Assembly (NCBI GenBank): GCA_018825305.1 | Contig: JAHJEO010000024.1 | Coordinates: forward strand, 1-64,000 | DNA: 64,000 nt | Source of the DNA: Gammaproteobacteria bacterium | GTDB lineage: Bacteria; Pseudomonadota; Gammaproteobacteria; Burkholderiales; Rhodocyclaceae | Direction of reading: 5' to 3' | Shown here: piece by piece, positions 56,183-64,000 of the stretch | How the letters are laid out: each line of letters begins with the position of its first letter | Position numbering within the stretch: the stretch's first letter is position 1 | Program-made: the position numbers and the translations under genes | The notes under the pieces: generated by a model | Told to the model about the DNA's origin: nothing | What the model saw: the letters and a program-made list of their open reading frames with translations, nothing else | The model's database searches: none

Positions 56183-57438
56183 GCCGTCCCTCGGGGAGCG
56201 CAGCGAACACCCGTCACCCACTTCCCCGGGAAGGGGGTCGGGGGGGTGGGGGCCTCAATGTCTTCTACGCCTGGGAGTTCGGCGCCAACCTCGGTCATAT
56301 CGGCGCCTTCCTGCCGCTGGCCCGCGCCCTGCGCGACCGTGGCCATGCCGTGCATTGGGCCGTCGCCTCGAGCACTTCCGCCGCGCGACTGCTCGACGCG
56401 GAAGGCTTTGCCTGGCTGCAGGCGCCGACCTGTCCCGAGCAGGCGCGACCGGGTCCGCCGCTAACTTATGCCGACATTCTGCTGCGCTTCGGCTATGCCA
56501 GCAGCTCCGACCTGCTCGGCCTCACCGTGGCCTGGCGCGAGCTGATGCGCCTTTCCGGCGCGCAGGTCGTGCTGACCGACCACGCGCCCACCGCACTGCT
56601 CGCCGCCCGCACACTTGGCCTGCCGACGATGCTGTTCTCCAGCGGCTTCTGCGTCCCGCCTCCGCAATCGCCCACACCCAACATGCGGCCGTGGGCCCCG
56701 CTGCCAGTGGAACAACTTGCTGCCATTGAGCGGCCCGCGCTCGCCAGTGTCAATGCCGTGCTCAAACGCTTTGGCAAGCCGCCGCTCGCCGGCCTGGCCC
56801 GGCTGTTCGACGTCACCGAGGACACCCTGCTCGGCTTCCCCGAACTCGACCACTATCCCGAACGCGGGCCGGCACGCTACTGGGGCAACCTGCCCGACGC
56901 CGGCGTCGGCGAACCGGCACCGTGGCCCGTCGTGCCGGGCAAGCGGCTTTTCGCCTACCTCCGCGCCGAATGCCGTCATCACGAGGCGGCACTAGCAGCC
57001 CTGAACGCGCTGGGCCAGCCGACGGTGGTGTTCTTTCCGGGCGCGCCGGCTGAACTGGTCGCGCGCTTCACAGCGCCGCACCTTACCTTCGTCCAGACGC
57101 CCATCGACCTCGCCCGCACCGGCCGGGAAGCCGATGCCGCCGTCACCTATGCCAGCCTGTCCACGACCACGCGCTTCCTGCTTGCCGGCAAGCCGGTGCT
57201 GCTGCTGCCAGGGCATCTCGAGCAGTTCATGCTGGCCCGGCGTGTCGAGCAGATGGGTGCCGGACTGCTGGTAGACCCGGAACAAGCAGCCACCGACCTG
57301 CCGCAACGCCTGCATAAGGTGGTTTTCGACCCTTTCTTTTCGGGCAGCGCACTGGCCTTTGCGCGAAAATACGCGGCATTCCCGCAGGAGGTCGTCATCG
57401 CCAACCTCGTGCGGCGCATCGAGGAACTCGCACAATGA
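56179..57438 (+). CDS. MGT-like glycosyltransferase with repeat-derived N-terminus
   Basis: 419 residues from a GTG overlapping the ruvC stop. From residue 26 it is a two-domain GT-B protein: [28 protein letters not shown], then [11 protein letters not shown] and the acceptor-side [30 protein letters not shown], a pattern like UDP-glycosyltransferases. The first 25 residues ([19 protein letters not shown] then RGGGG) are translated from intergenic repeat copy C. No alternative in-frame start exists after the repeat. It ends 4 bases into ruvA (ATGA). Substrate unknown; it interrupts the usual ruvC-ruvA pair. Confidence 0.82.
   Translation: MSRPSGSAANTRHPLPREGGRGGGGLNVFYAWEFGANLGHIGAFLPLARALRDRGHAVHWAVASSTSAARLLDAEGFAWLQAPTCPEQARPGPPLTYADILLRFGYASSSDLLGLTVAWRELMRLSGAQVVLTDHAPTALLAARTLGLPTMLFSSGFCVPPPQSPTPNMRPWAPLPVEQLAAIERPALASVNAVLKRFGKPPLAGLARLFDVTEDTLLGFPELDHYPERGPARYWGNLPDAGVGEPAPWPVVPGKRLFAYLRAECRHHEAALAALNALGQPTVVFFPGAPAELVARFTAPHLTFVQTPIDLARTGREADAAVTYASLSTTTRFLLAGKPVLLLPGHLEQFMLARRVEQMGAGLLVDPEQAATDLPQRLHKVVFDPFFSGSALAFARKYAAFPQEVVIANLVRRIEELAQ
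56186..56258 (-). repeat. C-run/hairpin intergenic repeat (copy C), read into the glycosyltransferase
   Basis: The minus strand shows CCCCCACCCCCCCGACCCCC, a CTTCCCGGGGAAG palindrome, then GTGGGTGACGGGTGTTCGC and TGCGCTCC. The head matches copies A and B. The plus strand carries four G runs at 56231-56255 (GGGAAGGGGGTCGG then GGGGGTGGGGG). Confidence 0.68.
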
Positions 57439-58031
57439 TCGGACGCATCAGCGGCACCCTTCTGGACAAGAGTCCGCCACAGATCACCGTCGATGCCGGC
57501 GGCATCGGCTACGAAATCGACGTACCGATGAGCACCTTCTACAACCTGCCCGCCGCCGGCGAGCGGGTGGGGCTGTTCACCCATCTGGTCGTGCGCGAGG
57601 ATGCGCACCTGCTGTTCGGCTTCCTCACCGAAGAGGAGCGCGCGATGTTCCGCCAGGTGCTGAAGATTTCCGGCATCGGCGCGCGCACCGCGCTGGCGAT
57701 CCTCTCGGGCCTGTCGGTCGGCGAAATCGCCCAGGCCGTGGTGATGCAGGATGCCGGCCGGCTGGTGAAGATTCCCGGAATCGGCAAGAAAACCGCCGAA
57801 CGGCTGCTGCTCGAACTCAAGGACAAGCTGCCCAAGGGCCAGCTCGCAGCCGGCGCACAAAAAGTCGGCGCTGGCGGCACGGCGCCCGACCCGGCTTCGG
57901 ACATCCTCAACGCCCTGCTGGCGCTAGGTTACAGCGAGCGCGAGGCGCTTTCGGCCCTGAAGCAGCTGCCGCCGGATGCGGGCGTTTCGGACGGCATCCG
58001 CCAGGCGCTGAAACTGCTGTCCAAGGCCTGA
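57435..58031 (+). CDS. ruvA: Holliday junction DNA helicase subunit RuvA
   Basis: 198 residues. Domain I (OB fold, [29 protein letters not shown]), domain II with two helix-hairpin-helix motifs ([31 protein letters not shown]) and domain III ([22 protein letters not shown]) are complete. It tetramerises on Holliday junctions and recruits RuvB. Motif copy 11 falls exactly in the flexible linker between domains II and III ([11 protein letters not shown]). It overlaps the glycosyltransferase by ATGA and the next gene by TGATG. Confidence 0.96.
   Translation: MIGRISGTLLDKSPPQITVDAGGIGYEIDVPMSTFYNLPAAGERVGLFTHLVVREDAHLLFGFLTEEERAMFRQVLKISGIGARTALAILSGLSVGEIAQAVVMQDAGRLVKIPGIGKKTAERLLLELKDKLPKGQLAAGAQKVGAGGTAPDPASDILNALLALGYSEREALSALKQLPPDAGVSDGIRQALKLLSKA
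57859..57884 (+). repeat. dispersed motif copy 11 (inside ruvA linker)
   Basis: Full consensus on the plus strand: AAAAAGTCGGCGCT then GGCGGCACGGCG. It encodes KVGAGGTA in the unstructured RuvA interdomain linker. Confidence 0.82.
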
Positions 58032-58524
58032 TGGCACAGGGCTTCCTCAGCCGGCTGCGGCTTTCGGCGGGGCTGCTGCGCTTCGGCATGAATCTGTGGC
58101 CGCCCTTCGTCGGCGCCGGCATCCATGTCATGGAAATCGCGCCGGATTTCCGCGCCGTGACGGTGCGGCTGCGACGCGGTCTGCTCAACCGCAACTATTT
58201 CGGCACCCATTACGGCGGCTCGCTGTTTTCGATGACCGATCCCTTCTTCGCCCTGATGCTGCTGCACAACCTCGAGCGCGGCTACGTCGTCTGGGACAAG
58301 GCCGCCACCATCGAATTCCTCGAGCCGGGGCGGAGTGACGTGTTCGCCCGCTTCCGCCTGAGCCAGCTCCAGATCGACGAGGTGCGCAGCCATACGGCCA
58401 ACGGCGCCAAGTACGAGCCGACCTGGAAGGTGGACGTGACCGATGCCGCCGGCAAGGTCATCGCCAGCGTCGCCAAGACGCTCTACATCCGGCCCGCCCG
58501 CCCCTCGGCTAAACTGACGTCGCC

Positions 58525-58528
<4 letters not shown>
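58031..58528 (+). CDS. DUF4442 hot-dog-fold protein (PaaI thioesterase-like)
   Basis: 165 residues. The hot-dog fold signature is [27 protein letters not shown], with the acid/Asn pattern of DUF4442 thioesterases; [26 protein letters not shown] precedes it. It likely acts on an acyl-CoA or acyl-ACP, substrate unknown. It starts at the ruvA stop (TGATG) and its own stop overlaps the ruvB ATG, so translation is coupled to both recombination genes. Confidence 0.85.
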
Positions 58529-59577
<1,049 letters not shown>

Positions 59578-59592
59578 AACCGCAGGCCGATT

Positions 59593-61521
59593 TTGGCTCC
59601 GTCACAGCATCCATTCGTTTCCTTCGCTCAAAACCGCGAAGACGTGGTGCTATTCCGGGCACTACGCAACATCAAAGACGGCTTCTACATTGACGTCGGC
59701 GCCAACGACCCAACGGTGGATTCCGTCACGCGGGCGTTTTACGACCGCGGCTGGCGCGGCATCAATCTGGAGCCCTCGACCGCCTGGTTCGCCCGCCTAG
59801 CCGCCGCCAGGCCGCGCGACATCAACCTCAATGCCGCCGCCGCAAGCTGCAGCGGCGAAACCAGTTTTCACGAGGTCGCGGGCACCGGGCTATCGACCTG
59901 CGACGCGGCTATCGGCAAGCAGCACCAAAAAGCTGGGGCATTCCCCGTCGCAGAGACTCGCGTCGCCACAGTCACGCTGGCGGAGGTCTGCGAGCAACAT
60001 GTCGCCACCGAAGTACATTTCTTGAAGATTGATGTTGAAGGCGCCGAGAAGGATGTGCTCGAAGGCATGGACTTCGGGAGGGTTCGCCCGTGGATCGTTG
60101 TCGTCGAAGCGCTCGATCCGATTGACCTCCGGTCGACGCACGAGCAGTGGGAGCCGTTGCTCGATACCGCCGGCTACGACTTCGCGCTGTTCGATGGCCT
60201 CAACCGTTTCTACTACGACCGACACCGTCCGGAACTCAAGGACCGGCTCGCCGCACCGGCCAACGTGCTCGACCATTTCGTGCCGGCCAGCCAATTTTTC
60301 ACGTCGCTGACTTTGCCCAAGGGTTTTGGCATCAACCTGCTCGGTCAATTCTCCAGCGCGACCGGCTTGGGCGTCACGGCGCGGCAGACGGCCCATGCAC
60401 TGGCGCGCGCCGGGATTCCAACTGTCTGCTTCGATGTCGGTTCCTACTATGCGACAGGAGATGTCGCAGAAGAGCTCGTCGGCATCGGCCACTTAATTAC
60501 ACGCGACCCGGCGGCGCTGCCCCATCCGATCAATCTCTACTGCCTGCCGGTGACCGATTTTCCAGGACTCACCAGCCGCATTCCCGCGCTATCCGCCGGC
60601 AACCGTTTTCACGTCGGTGTCGTCTGGTGGGAAACTACGCAACTGCATCCTGCCTGGGCCGAAGCCCTAAGCAGACTCGACGTCGTCATCGCCTATTCCG
60701 AGTTTCTCGCCAACGTAATCGCTAATTCCCTGCCGCTCACTCCAGTGATCACGGGGAAACAGCCCCTGTTCCTGCCAGACGGTGTGCGCACCAGCCGCAC
60801 CACTTTCGGATTGCCTGCCGACGTCACGGTATTTGCGAGCAGTTTCGATCCATCCAGCGACCCGGCACGCAAGAATCCCGTTGCAACGATCGCGGCTTTC
60901 CGCCATGCCTTTCCGGATTACGACGCCAATGTTCGGCTGGTTTTTAGATTAAACAACGCCGATGCAACGCAAATGGGGCGCGATTCGACCAGGCTATTAG
61001 TGGAAGCCGCCGAAGGTGACAGCCGGATCGGTTTCATCGTCAAGCCGTTAAGCTATCGCGAAGTACTCTCGCTTTACGCCAGCGTTGATGCCTATGTGTC
61101 GCTGCACCGCGCCGAGGGGCTCGGCCTCGGCATGCTGGAATCGATGCGCCTTGGCATTCCAGTCGTGGCAACCGCTTGGTCGGGCAACATGACGTTCATG
61201 GATCATGAATGCGCTTGCCTGGTGCGCTACCGTTTAACCCAGACCAGCGGCAATCACCCCTTCTACAAGCCCGAAGTGCTAGGGCCCGATGCCCGATGGG
61301 CCGAGCCGGTCATCGAGGATGCGATCACATGGATGCGCTGGTTACACGCAAATCCACTTGAGCGCAGGCTGCGCGGCGAAGCAGGCAGAAAACATGCCGA
61401 GCGCTACCAGGAAGAAGCGCTAACGCTCGGCTGGGTAAAGCAACTAGCGCACGCCTGGCATGACCACTCTCTACTGCCAAAAGTCCAGGAAAAGTTCAGT
61501 TTCACAGGTGCAATTCGATGA
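59593..61521 (+). CDS. FkbM-type methyltransferase fused to a GT4-like glycosyltransferase
   Basis: 642 residues. Residues ~1-215 form a FkbM methyltransferase (DGFYIDVGANDPTVDSVTRAFYDRGWRGINLEP as SAM region, KIDVEGAEKDVLEGM). Residues ~240-640 form a GT-B glycosyltransferase (GINLLGQFSSATGLGVTARQ, then RAEGLGLGMLESMRLGIPVVATAWSGN with the E-x7-E motif). It probably adds and methylates sugars in a surface glycan. The only in-frame start is TTG at 59593. Its base composition and codon use are more AT-rich than its neighbours, especially after 60.9 kb, suggesting horizontal acquisition. It overlaps the following gene by ATGA. Confidence 0.86.
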   Translation: MAPSQHPFVSFAQNREDVVLFRALRNIKDGFYIDVGANDPTVDSVTRAFYDRGWRGINLEPSTAWFARLAAARPRDINLNAAAASCSGETSFHEVAGTGLSTCDAAIGKQHQKAGAFPVAETRVATVTLAEVCEQHVATEVHFLKIDVEGAEKDVLEGMDFGRVRPWIVVVEALDPIDLRSTHEQWEPLLDTAGYDFALFDGLNRFYYDRHRPELKDRLAAPANVLDHFVPASQFFTSLTLPKGFGINLLGQFSSATGLGVTARQTAHALARAGIPTVCFDVGSYYATGDVAEELVGIGHLITRDPAALPHPINLYCLPVTDFPGLTSRIPALSAGNRFHVGVVWWETTQLHPAWAEALSRLDVVIAYSEFLANVIANSLPLTPVITGKQPLFLPDGVRTSRTTFGLPADVTVFASSFDPSSDPARKNPVATIAAFRHAFPDYDANVRLVFRLNNADATQMGRDSTRLLVEAAEGDSRIGFIVKPLSYREVLSLYASVDAYVSLHRAEGLGLGMLESMRLGIPVVATAWSGNMTFMDHECACLVRYRLTQTSGNHPFYKPEVLGPDARWAEPVIEDAITWMRWLHANPLERRLRGEAGRKHAERYQEEALTLGWVKQLAHAWHDHSLLPKVQEKFSFTGAIR

Positions 61522-62480
61522 CCTTGGCCGTGCGCAGGGCACTTGTCTTTGGTATTTCCGGGCAGGACGGCGCCTTGCTGGCCCGCTTGCTGCTTGCCAA
61601 AGGCTATGAAGTATTCGGGGCTTCGCGAGACGCCGAAACCCAGTCTTTCACCAACCTCGCAACCTTGGCCATCCGTGACCGCATCCGGACGGTCTCGGTT
61701 TCGCTCCTTGACTTCCGCAGCGTGCTTCAGGCGATCGCCCGCGTGCAACCAACAGAGATTTACAACCTGGCCGGACAGAGTTCGGTTGGGTTGTCCTTTG
61801 AGCAGCCCGTTGAAACTTTCGACAGCATCAGCGTGGCGTCACTGAATCTCCTTGAGGCTGTGCGGTTTCACGACTCTAGAATTCGCCTTTACAACGCCTG
61901 CTCGAGTGAGTGTTTCGGAAACACACAGGAGCCAGCGAACGAGGGCACACCAATGCGGCCACGCAGTCCGTACGCAGTCGCCAAGGCTGCGGCATTCTGG
62001 CAGGTGGCGAATTATCGCGAGGGCTACGGCCTCTATGCCGTTTCAGGAATCTTGTTCAACCACGAGTCGCCATTGCGCCCCGCGCGGTTCGTCACGCAAA
62101 AGTCGGCGCTGGCGGCACGGCGTATCGCTGCCGGAAGTAAAGAGAAATTGGCGCTAGGCAACCTCGATGTCATTCGTGATTGGGGTTGGGCGCCGGAGTA
62201 TGTGGAGGGAATGTGGCACATGTTGCAGCAGGAGAATCCGGACGACTTCGTTCTTGCCACGGGTCATTCATTCACATTGCGCGAACTGATTGCAGAAATT
62301 TTCGCCAATGCCGGTCTCGATTGGCGTAACCACGTTTTTCACGATCCGACGTTGAACCGGCCAACCGACCTGCTGCAAAGCCGCGCCGATCCGGCACATG
62401 CACTCGCCCAACTCGGTTGGCGAGCATCGAGCGCCATGCCCGAGGTTGCACGACGTCTGGTCGAGGGAGTCCTTGAGTGA
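61518..62480 (+). CDS. GDP-mannose 4,6-dehydratase-like NDP-sugar enzyme
   Basis: 320 residues of the extended short-chain dehydrogenase family. NAD(P)-binding GISGQDGALLARLLLAKGY matches the G-x-x-GQDG loop of GMD. NLAGQSSVGLSFEQP, the CSSECFGN serine block and the catalytic Y-x3-K (SPYAVAK) follow, with the RDWGWAPEYVEGMW substrate segment. It likely converts GDP-mannose to a 4-keto-6-deoxy sugar (route to GDP-rhamnose or GDP-fucose), feeding the upstream glycosyltransferase. Motif copy 12 encodes QKSALAARR. Confidence 0.87.
   Translation: MTLAVRRALVFGISGQDGALLARLLLAKGYEVFGASRDAETQSFTNLATLAIRDRIRTVSVSLLDFRSVLQAIARVQPTEIYNLAGQSSVGLSFEQPVETFDSISVASLNLLEAVRFHDSRIRLYNACSSECFGNTQEPANEGTPMRPRSPYAVAKAAAFWQVANYREGYGLYAVSGILFNHESPLRPARFVTQKSALAARRIAAGSKEKLALGNLDVIRDWGWAPEYVEGMWHMLQQENPDDFVLATGHSFTLRELIAEIFANAGLDWRNHVFHDPTLNRPTDLLQSRADPAHALAQLGWRASSAMPEVARRLVEGVLE
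62098..62122 (+). repeat. dispersed motif copy 12 (inside GMD-like gene)
   Basis: The plus strand reads AAAAGTCGGCGCTGGCGG then CACGGCG, giving KSALAARR. It is near-perfect although the host gene looks recently acquired and AT-richer. Confidence 0.8.
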
Positions 62481-62878
62481 GCTATACGCAGCTGTTCCGC
62501 GTCTACTACGAAGACACCGACTCCGGCGGCGTCGTCTATTACGCCAACTACCTGAAGTTCCTCGAGCGTGGCCGGACTGAACTGCTTCGCGGCCTCGGTT
62601 TCGAACAGGCGGAACTGGCACGGGATGCCGGCGTTGCTTTCGCCGTCCGATCCCTGCAGGTGGAGTACCTTGGACCGGCTCGGCTCGACGATAAGGTGGA
62701 GGTGCGTTCATCCATCGGGGAACTCGGTCGCGCCCAGGTGGTCTTCTCGCAGCGCATCGAGCGGGAGGGGGAGTTGCTGGTCGATGCCACCGTCCGTGTC
62801 GCCTGCCTCGATCTGGCCCGCGGCAAGGCGGCCGCGATACCGAAAAACATTTACGAAAAGCTCAAAGAACTGACATGA
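62477..62878 (+). CDS. ybgC: tol-pal system acyl-CoA thioesterase
   Basis: 133 residues from a GTG overlapping the upstream stop (GTGA). The 4-hydroxybenzoyl-CoA-thioesterase-type hot-dog fold shows RVYYEDTDSGGVVYYANYLKFLERGRTE, with the catalytic Asp of DTDSGG. It hydrolyses acyl-CoA and is conserved at the head of tol-pal operons, where it affects phospholipid metabolism. Normally it follows ruvB directly; here two glycan genes intervene. Confidence 0.95.
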   Translation: MSYTQLFRVYYEDTDSGGVVYYANYLKFLERGRTELLRGLGFEQAELARDAGVAFAVRSLQVEYLGPARLDDKVEVRSSIGELGRAQVVFSQRIEREGELLVDATVRVACLDLARGKAAAIPKNIYEKLKELT

Positions 62879-62879
62879 C

Positions 62880-62990
62880 ACCCTATCCCCCGCCCCCTTT
62901 CCAGCGGAAAGGGGTGACGCTTGTTCAGCCGCAATGCGGCTTCCCATTGATTGACTTGGCACCCCCTTGGGGCGGCCCGGCGGAGGCGCC
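62880..62990 (+). repeat. C-run/hairpin intergenic repeat (copy B) ending at the tolQ start codon
   Basis: C runs (CCCCCGCCCCC) precede a CCCCTTTCC-AGC-GGAAAGGGG hairpin, TGACGCTTGTTCAGCCGC, GCGGCTTCCC and finally CTTGGGGCGGCCCGGCGG then AGGCGCC before the ATG. Order and end match copy A before dapF. The tail provides the tolQ ribosome-binding site GGAGG (62982-62986). Confidence 0.75.
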
Positions 62991-63668
62991 ATGAACGTCA
63001 CCCAGGATTTATCCATCATCCAGCTCATCCTCGAAGCCAGCCTGGTCGTCAAACTGGTCATGGGGCTGCTTACCGTCGTTTCACTGATGTCGTGGTACTG
63101 GATCTTCCGCAAGTGGTTCGCGATCCGCGACGCACGGATCAAGACCGACCGCTTCGAGCGCGACTTCTGGAGCGGCGGCGACCTCAACACGTTGTACCAG
63201 TCGGCTGTCAATGATCGCCACAACACCGGCGCGCTGGAACGCATCTTCGAGTCCGGCTACCGCGAATTCACCAAGTTGCGGGGCCAGCGGACACTCGACC
63301 AGACCGCGGTCATCGACGGCGCCCGTCGCGCCATGCGCGCGACCTACCAGCGCGAAGCCGACGACCTCGAAGCGCATCTCGCCTTCCTCGCCTCGGTCGG
63401 CTCGGTGTCGCCCTACGTCGGCCTGTTCGGCACGGTGTGGGGCATCATGCACTCCTTCCGCGGGCTGGCGAGCATGACCACCGCCACGCTCGCCGCCGTC
63501 GCGCCCGGCATCGCCGAGGCCCTGGTCGCCACCGCCATCGGCCTGTTCGCGGCCATCCCCGCGGTCGTCGCCTACAACCGCTTTGCCCACGACGTCGATC
63601 GCGTCGCCGTCCGCCTCGAAAGCTTCATGGAGGAGTTCTCGAACATTCTGCAAAGGCAGATTCGATGA
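62991..63668 (+). CDS. tolQ: Tol-Pal system proton channel subunit TolQ
   Basis: 225 residues from ATG at 62991 ([21 protein letters not shown]). Three membrane helices: ~15-35, and the pair [17 protein letters not shown] and [20 protein letters not shown], which form the proton channel with TolR in the TolQRA motor for outer-membrane constriction at division. Length is normal (E. coli TolQ 230). Confidence 0.96.
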   Translation: MNVTQDLSIIQLILEASLVVKLVMGLLTVVSLMSWYWIFRKWFAIRDARIKTDRFERDFWSGGDLNTLYQSAVNDRHNTGALERIFESGYREFTKLRGQRTLDQTAVIDGARRAMRATYQREADDLEAHLAFLASVGSVSPYVGLFGTVWGIMHSFRGLASMTTATLAAVAPGIAEALVATAIGLFAAIPAVVAYNRFAHDVDRVAVRLESFMEEFSNILQRQIR

Positions 63669-63867
63669 TGCGCGAACCTCGCCACCAACTCTCGCCGCGC
63701 AGCGGCGCACACCAGTCGCCCCTGCCCGGGCGGGGGGCGAAGGCGGGGTTGCGCGAAGCACCGCTTCGCGCCGCCGAAGCCGGCCGGCTGTGCAAAGCCG
63801 GCCGTGGAACGGGGGGTGGGGGCGTCATGGCCGCGTCAACCGGCGCTGCCTCATGGGTGCACCATCC
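63669..63867. repeat. hairpin-rich tolQ-tolR spacer (copy E)
   Basis: tolQ and tolR are usually adjacent; here 199 bases intervene. They hold a 9-bp hairpin GCGCGAAGC-ACC-GCTTCGCGC (63751-63771), a 9-bp hairpin CGGCCGGCT-GTGCAA-AGCCGGCCG (63781-63804) and a G-run patch (GGGGGGTGGGGG near 63810-63821). The segment ends in the left arm of a 21-bp palindrome shared with the tolR start. I see no convincing coding sequence. Confidence 0.6.
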
Positions 63868-63886
63868 ATGAGGCAGCGCCGGTTGA
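63836..63886 (+). other. 21-bp perfect hairpin over the tolR start codon
   Basis: Left arm 63836-63856 (TCAACCGGCGC then TGCCTCATGG) is the exact inverted copy of 63866-63886, which contains the tolR ATG and its first six codons; the loop is GTGCACCAT. In mRNA the tolR start would be buried in a 21-bp stem. Confidence 0.8.
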
Positions 63887-64000
63887 TGAATCAGATAAAC
63901 GTCGTGCCGTACATCGACGTGATGCTGGTGCTGCTGGTGATCTTCATGGTCACCGCGCCGATGATCCAGACCGGCAGCGTCGACCTGCCCAGCGTCGGCA
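63868..64000 (+). CDS. tolR: Tol-Pal system protein TolR (5' part only)
   Basis: 44 codons are visible before the window ends. [20 protein letters not shown] is the cytosolic tip and the start of the single membrane helix, with the conserved proton-path Asp in [15 protein letters not shown]. It partners TolQ and TolA. ATG at 63868 fits the family; in-frame ATGs at 63853 and 63886 are alternatives. The start lies inside a perfect hairpin. Confidence 0.92.
   Translation, partial: MRQRRLMNQINVVPYIDVMLVLLVIFMVTAPMIQTGSVDLPSVG

Noticed and set aside
63437-63871. 144-codon frame through tolQ into the tolQ-tolR spacer
   Set aside because: It is out of frame with TolQ and then reads the hairpin repeat; no domain.

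Overview
The window is about 65% GC, densely coded and has no rRNA or tRNA gene that I can see. Gene content and order (ruvC-ruvA-ruvB-ybgC-tolQ-tolR, dapF-DUF484-xerC, an SAH riboswitch between metK and ahcY, CusCBA copper efflux, paired LpxL-type acyltransferases, fused isobutyryl-CoA mutase) point to a Gram-negative betaproteobacterium, probably near the Rhodocyclales. That placement is inference; no marker RNA is present.

Regions: 1-6.8 kb holds a truncated membrane PAS sensor, a fused B12-dependent acyl-CoA mutase (icmF), a divergent AraC regulator and a PHB-depolymerase-like esterase. 6.8-18.2 kb is a long minus-strand block: CusA, CusB, TolC-type channel, CusF-like chaperone and a Cys-rich protein (copper export), then YqaA, DUF2062, UspA, TerC/Alx, HtpX and a BAX-inhibitor protein (envelope stress and membrane quality control). 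A NhaR-like LysR regulator diverges from it. 19.3-25.8 kb is a glmU / EAL-HDOD / glmS / EF-G-like operon. 25.9-32 kb is gltBD. 32-38.6 kb holds rlmI, DUF2784, xerC, DUF484, dapF, a CoA-binding protein and two lipid A acyltransferases. 38.6-43.2 kb is the activated-methyl cycle: metK, SAH riboswitch, ahcY, tlyA, metF. 43-49.5 kb has a TonB protein, an ankyrin protein and a TonB-dependent receptor / ABC-type binding protein / hybrid kinase operon. 49.5-55.4 kb has two EamA transporters, a DUF853 ATPase, yebC and a chemoreceptor. 55.5-64 kb is ruvC-ruvA-ruvB-ybgC-tolQ-tolR, interrupted by glycosylation genes.

Most unusual features: (1) a roughly 25-bp motif, AAAAA[G/C]TCGGCGCT then GGCGGCACGGCG, occurs 12 times, in and between genes and on both strands, resembling a DNA-uptake or chromosome-organisation signal; (2) the metK leader can form mutually exclusive ribosome-site-sequestering and anti-sequestering helices, a candidate riboswitch not obviously of a known class; (3) the 5' end of ruvC is present twice with silent divergence, like the footprint of an element that replaced the gene start; (4) a G/C-run intergenic repeat family abuts or enters gene starts (dapF, tolQ, a glycosyltransferase, tolR).
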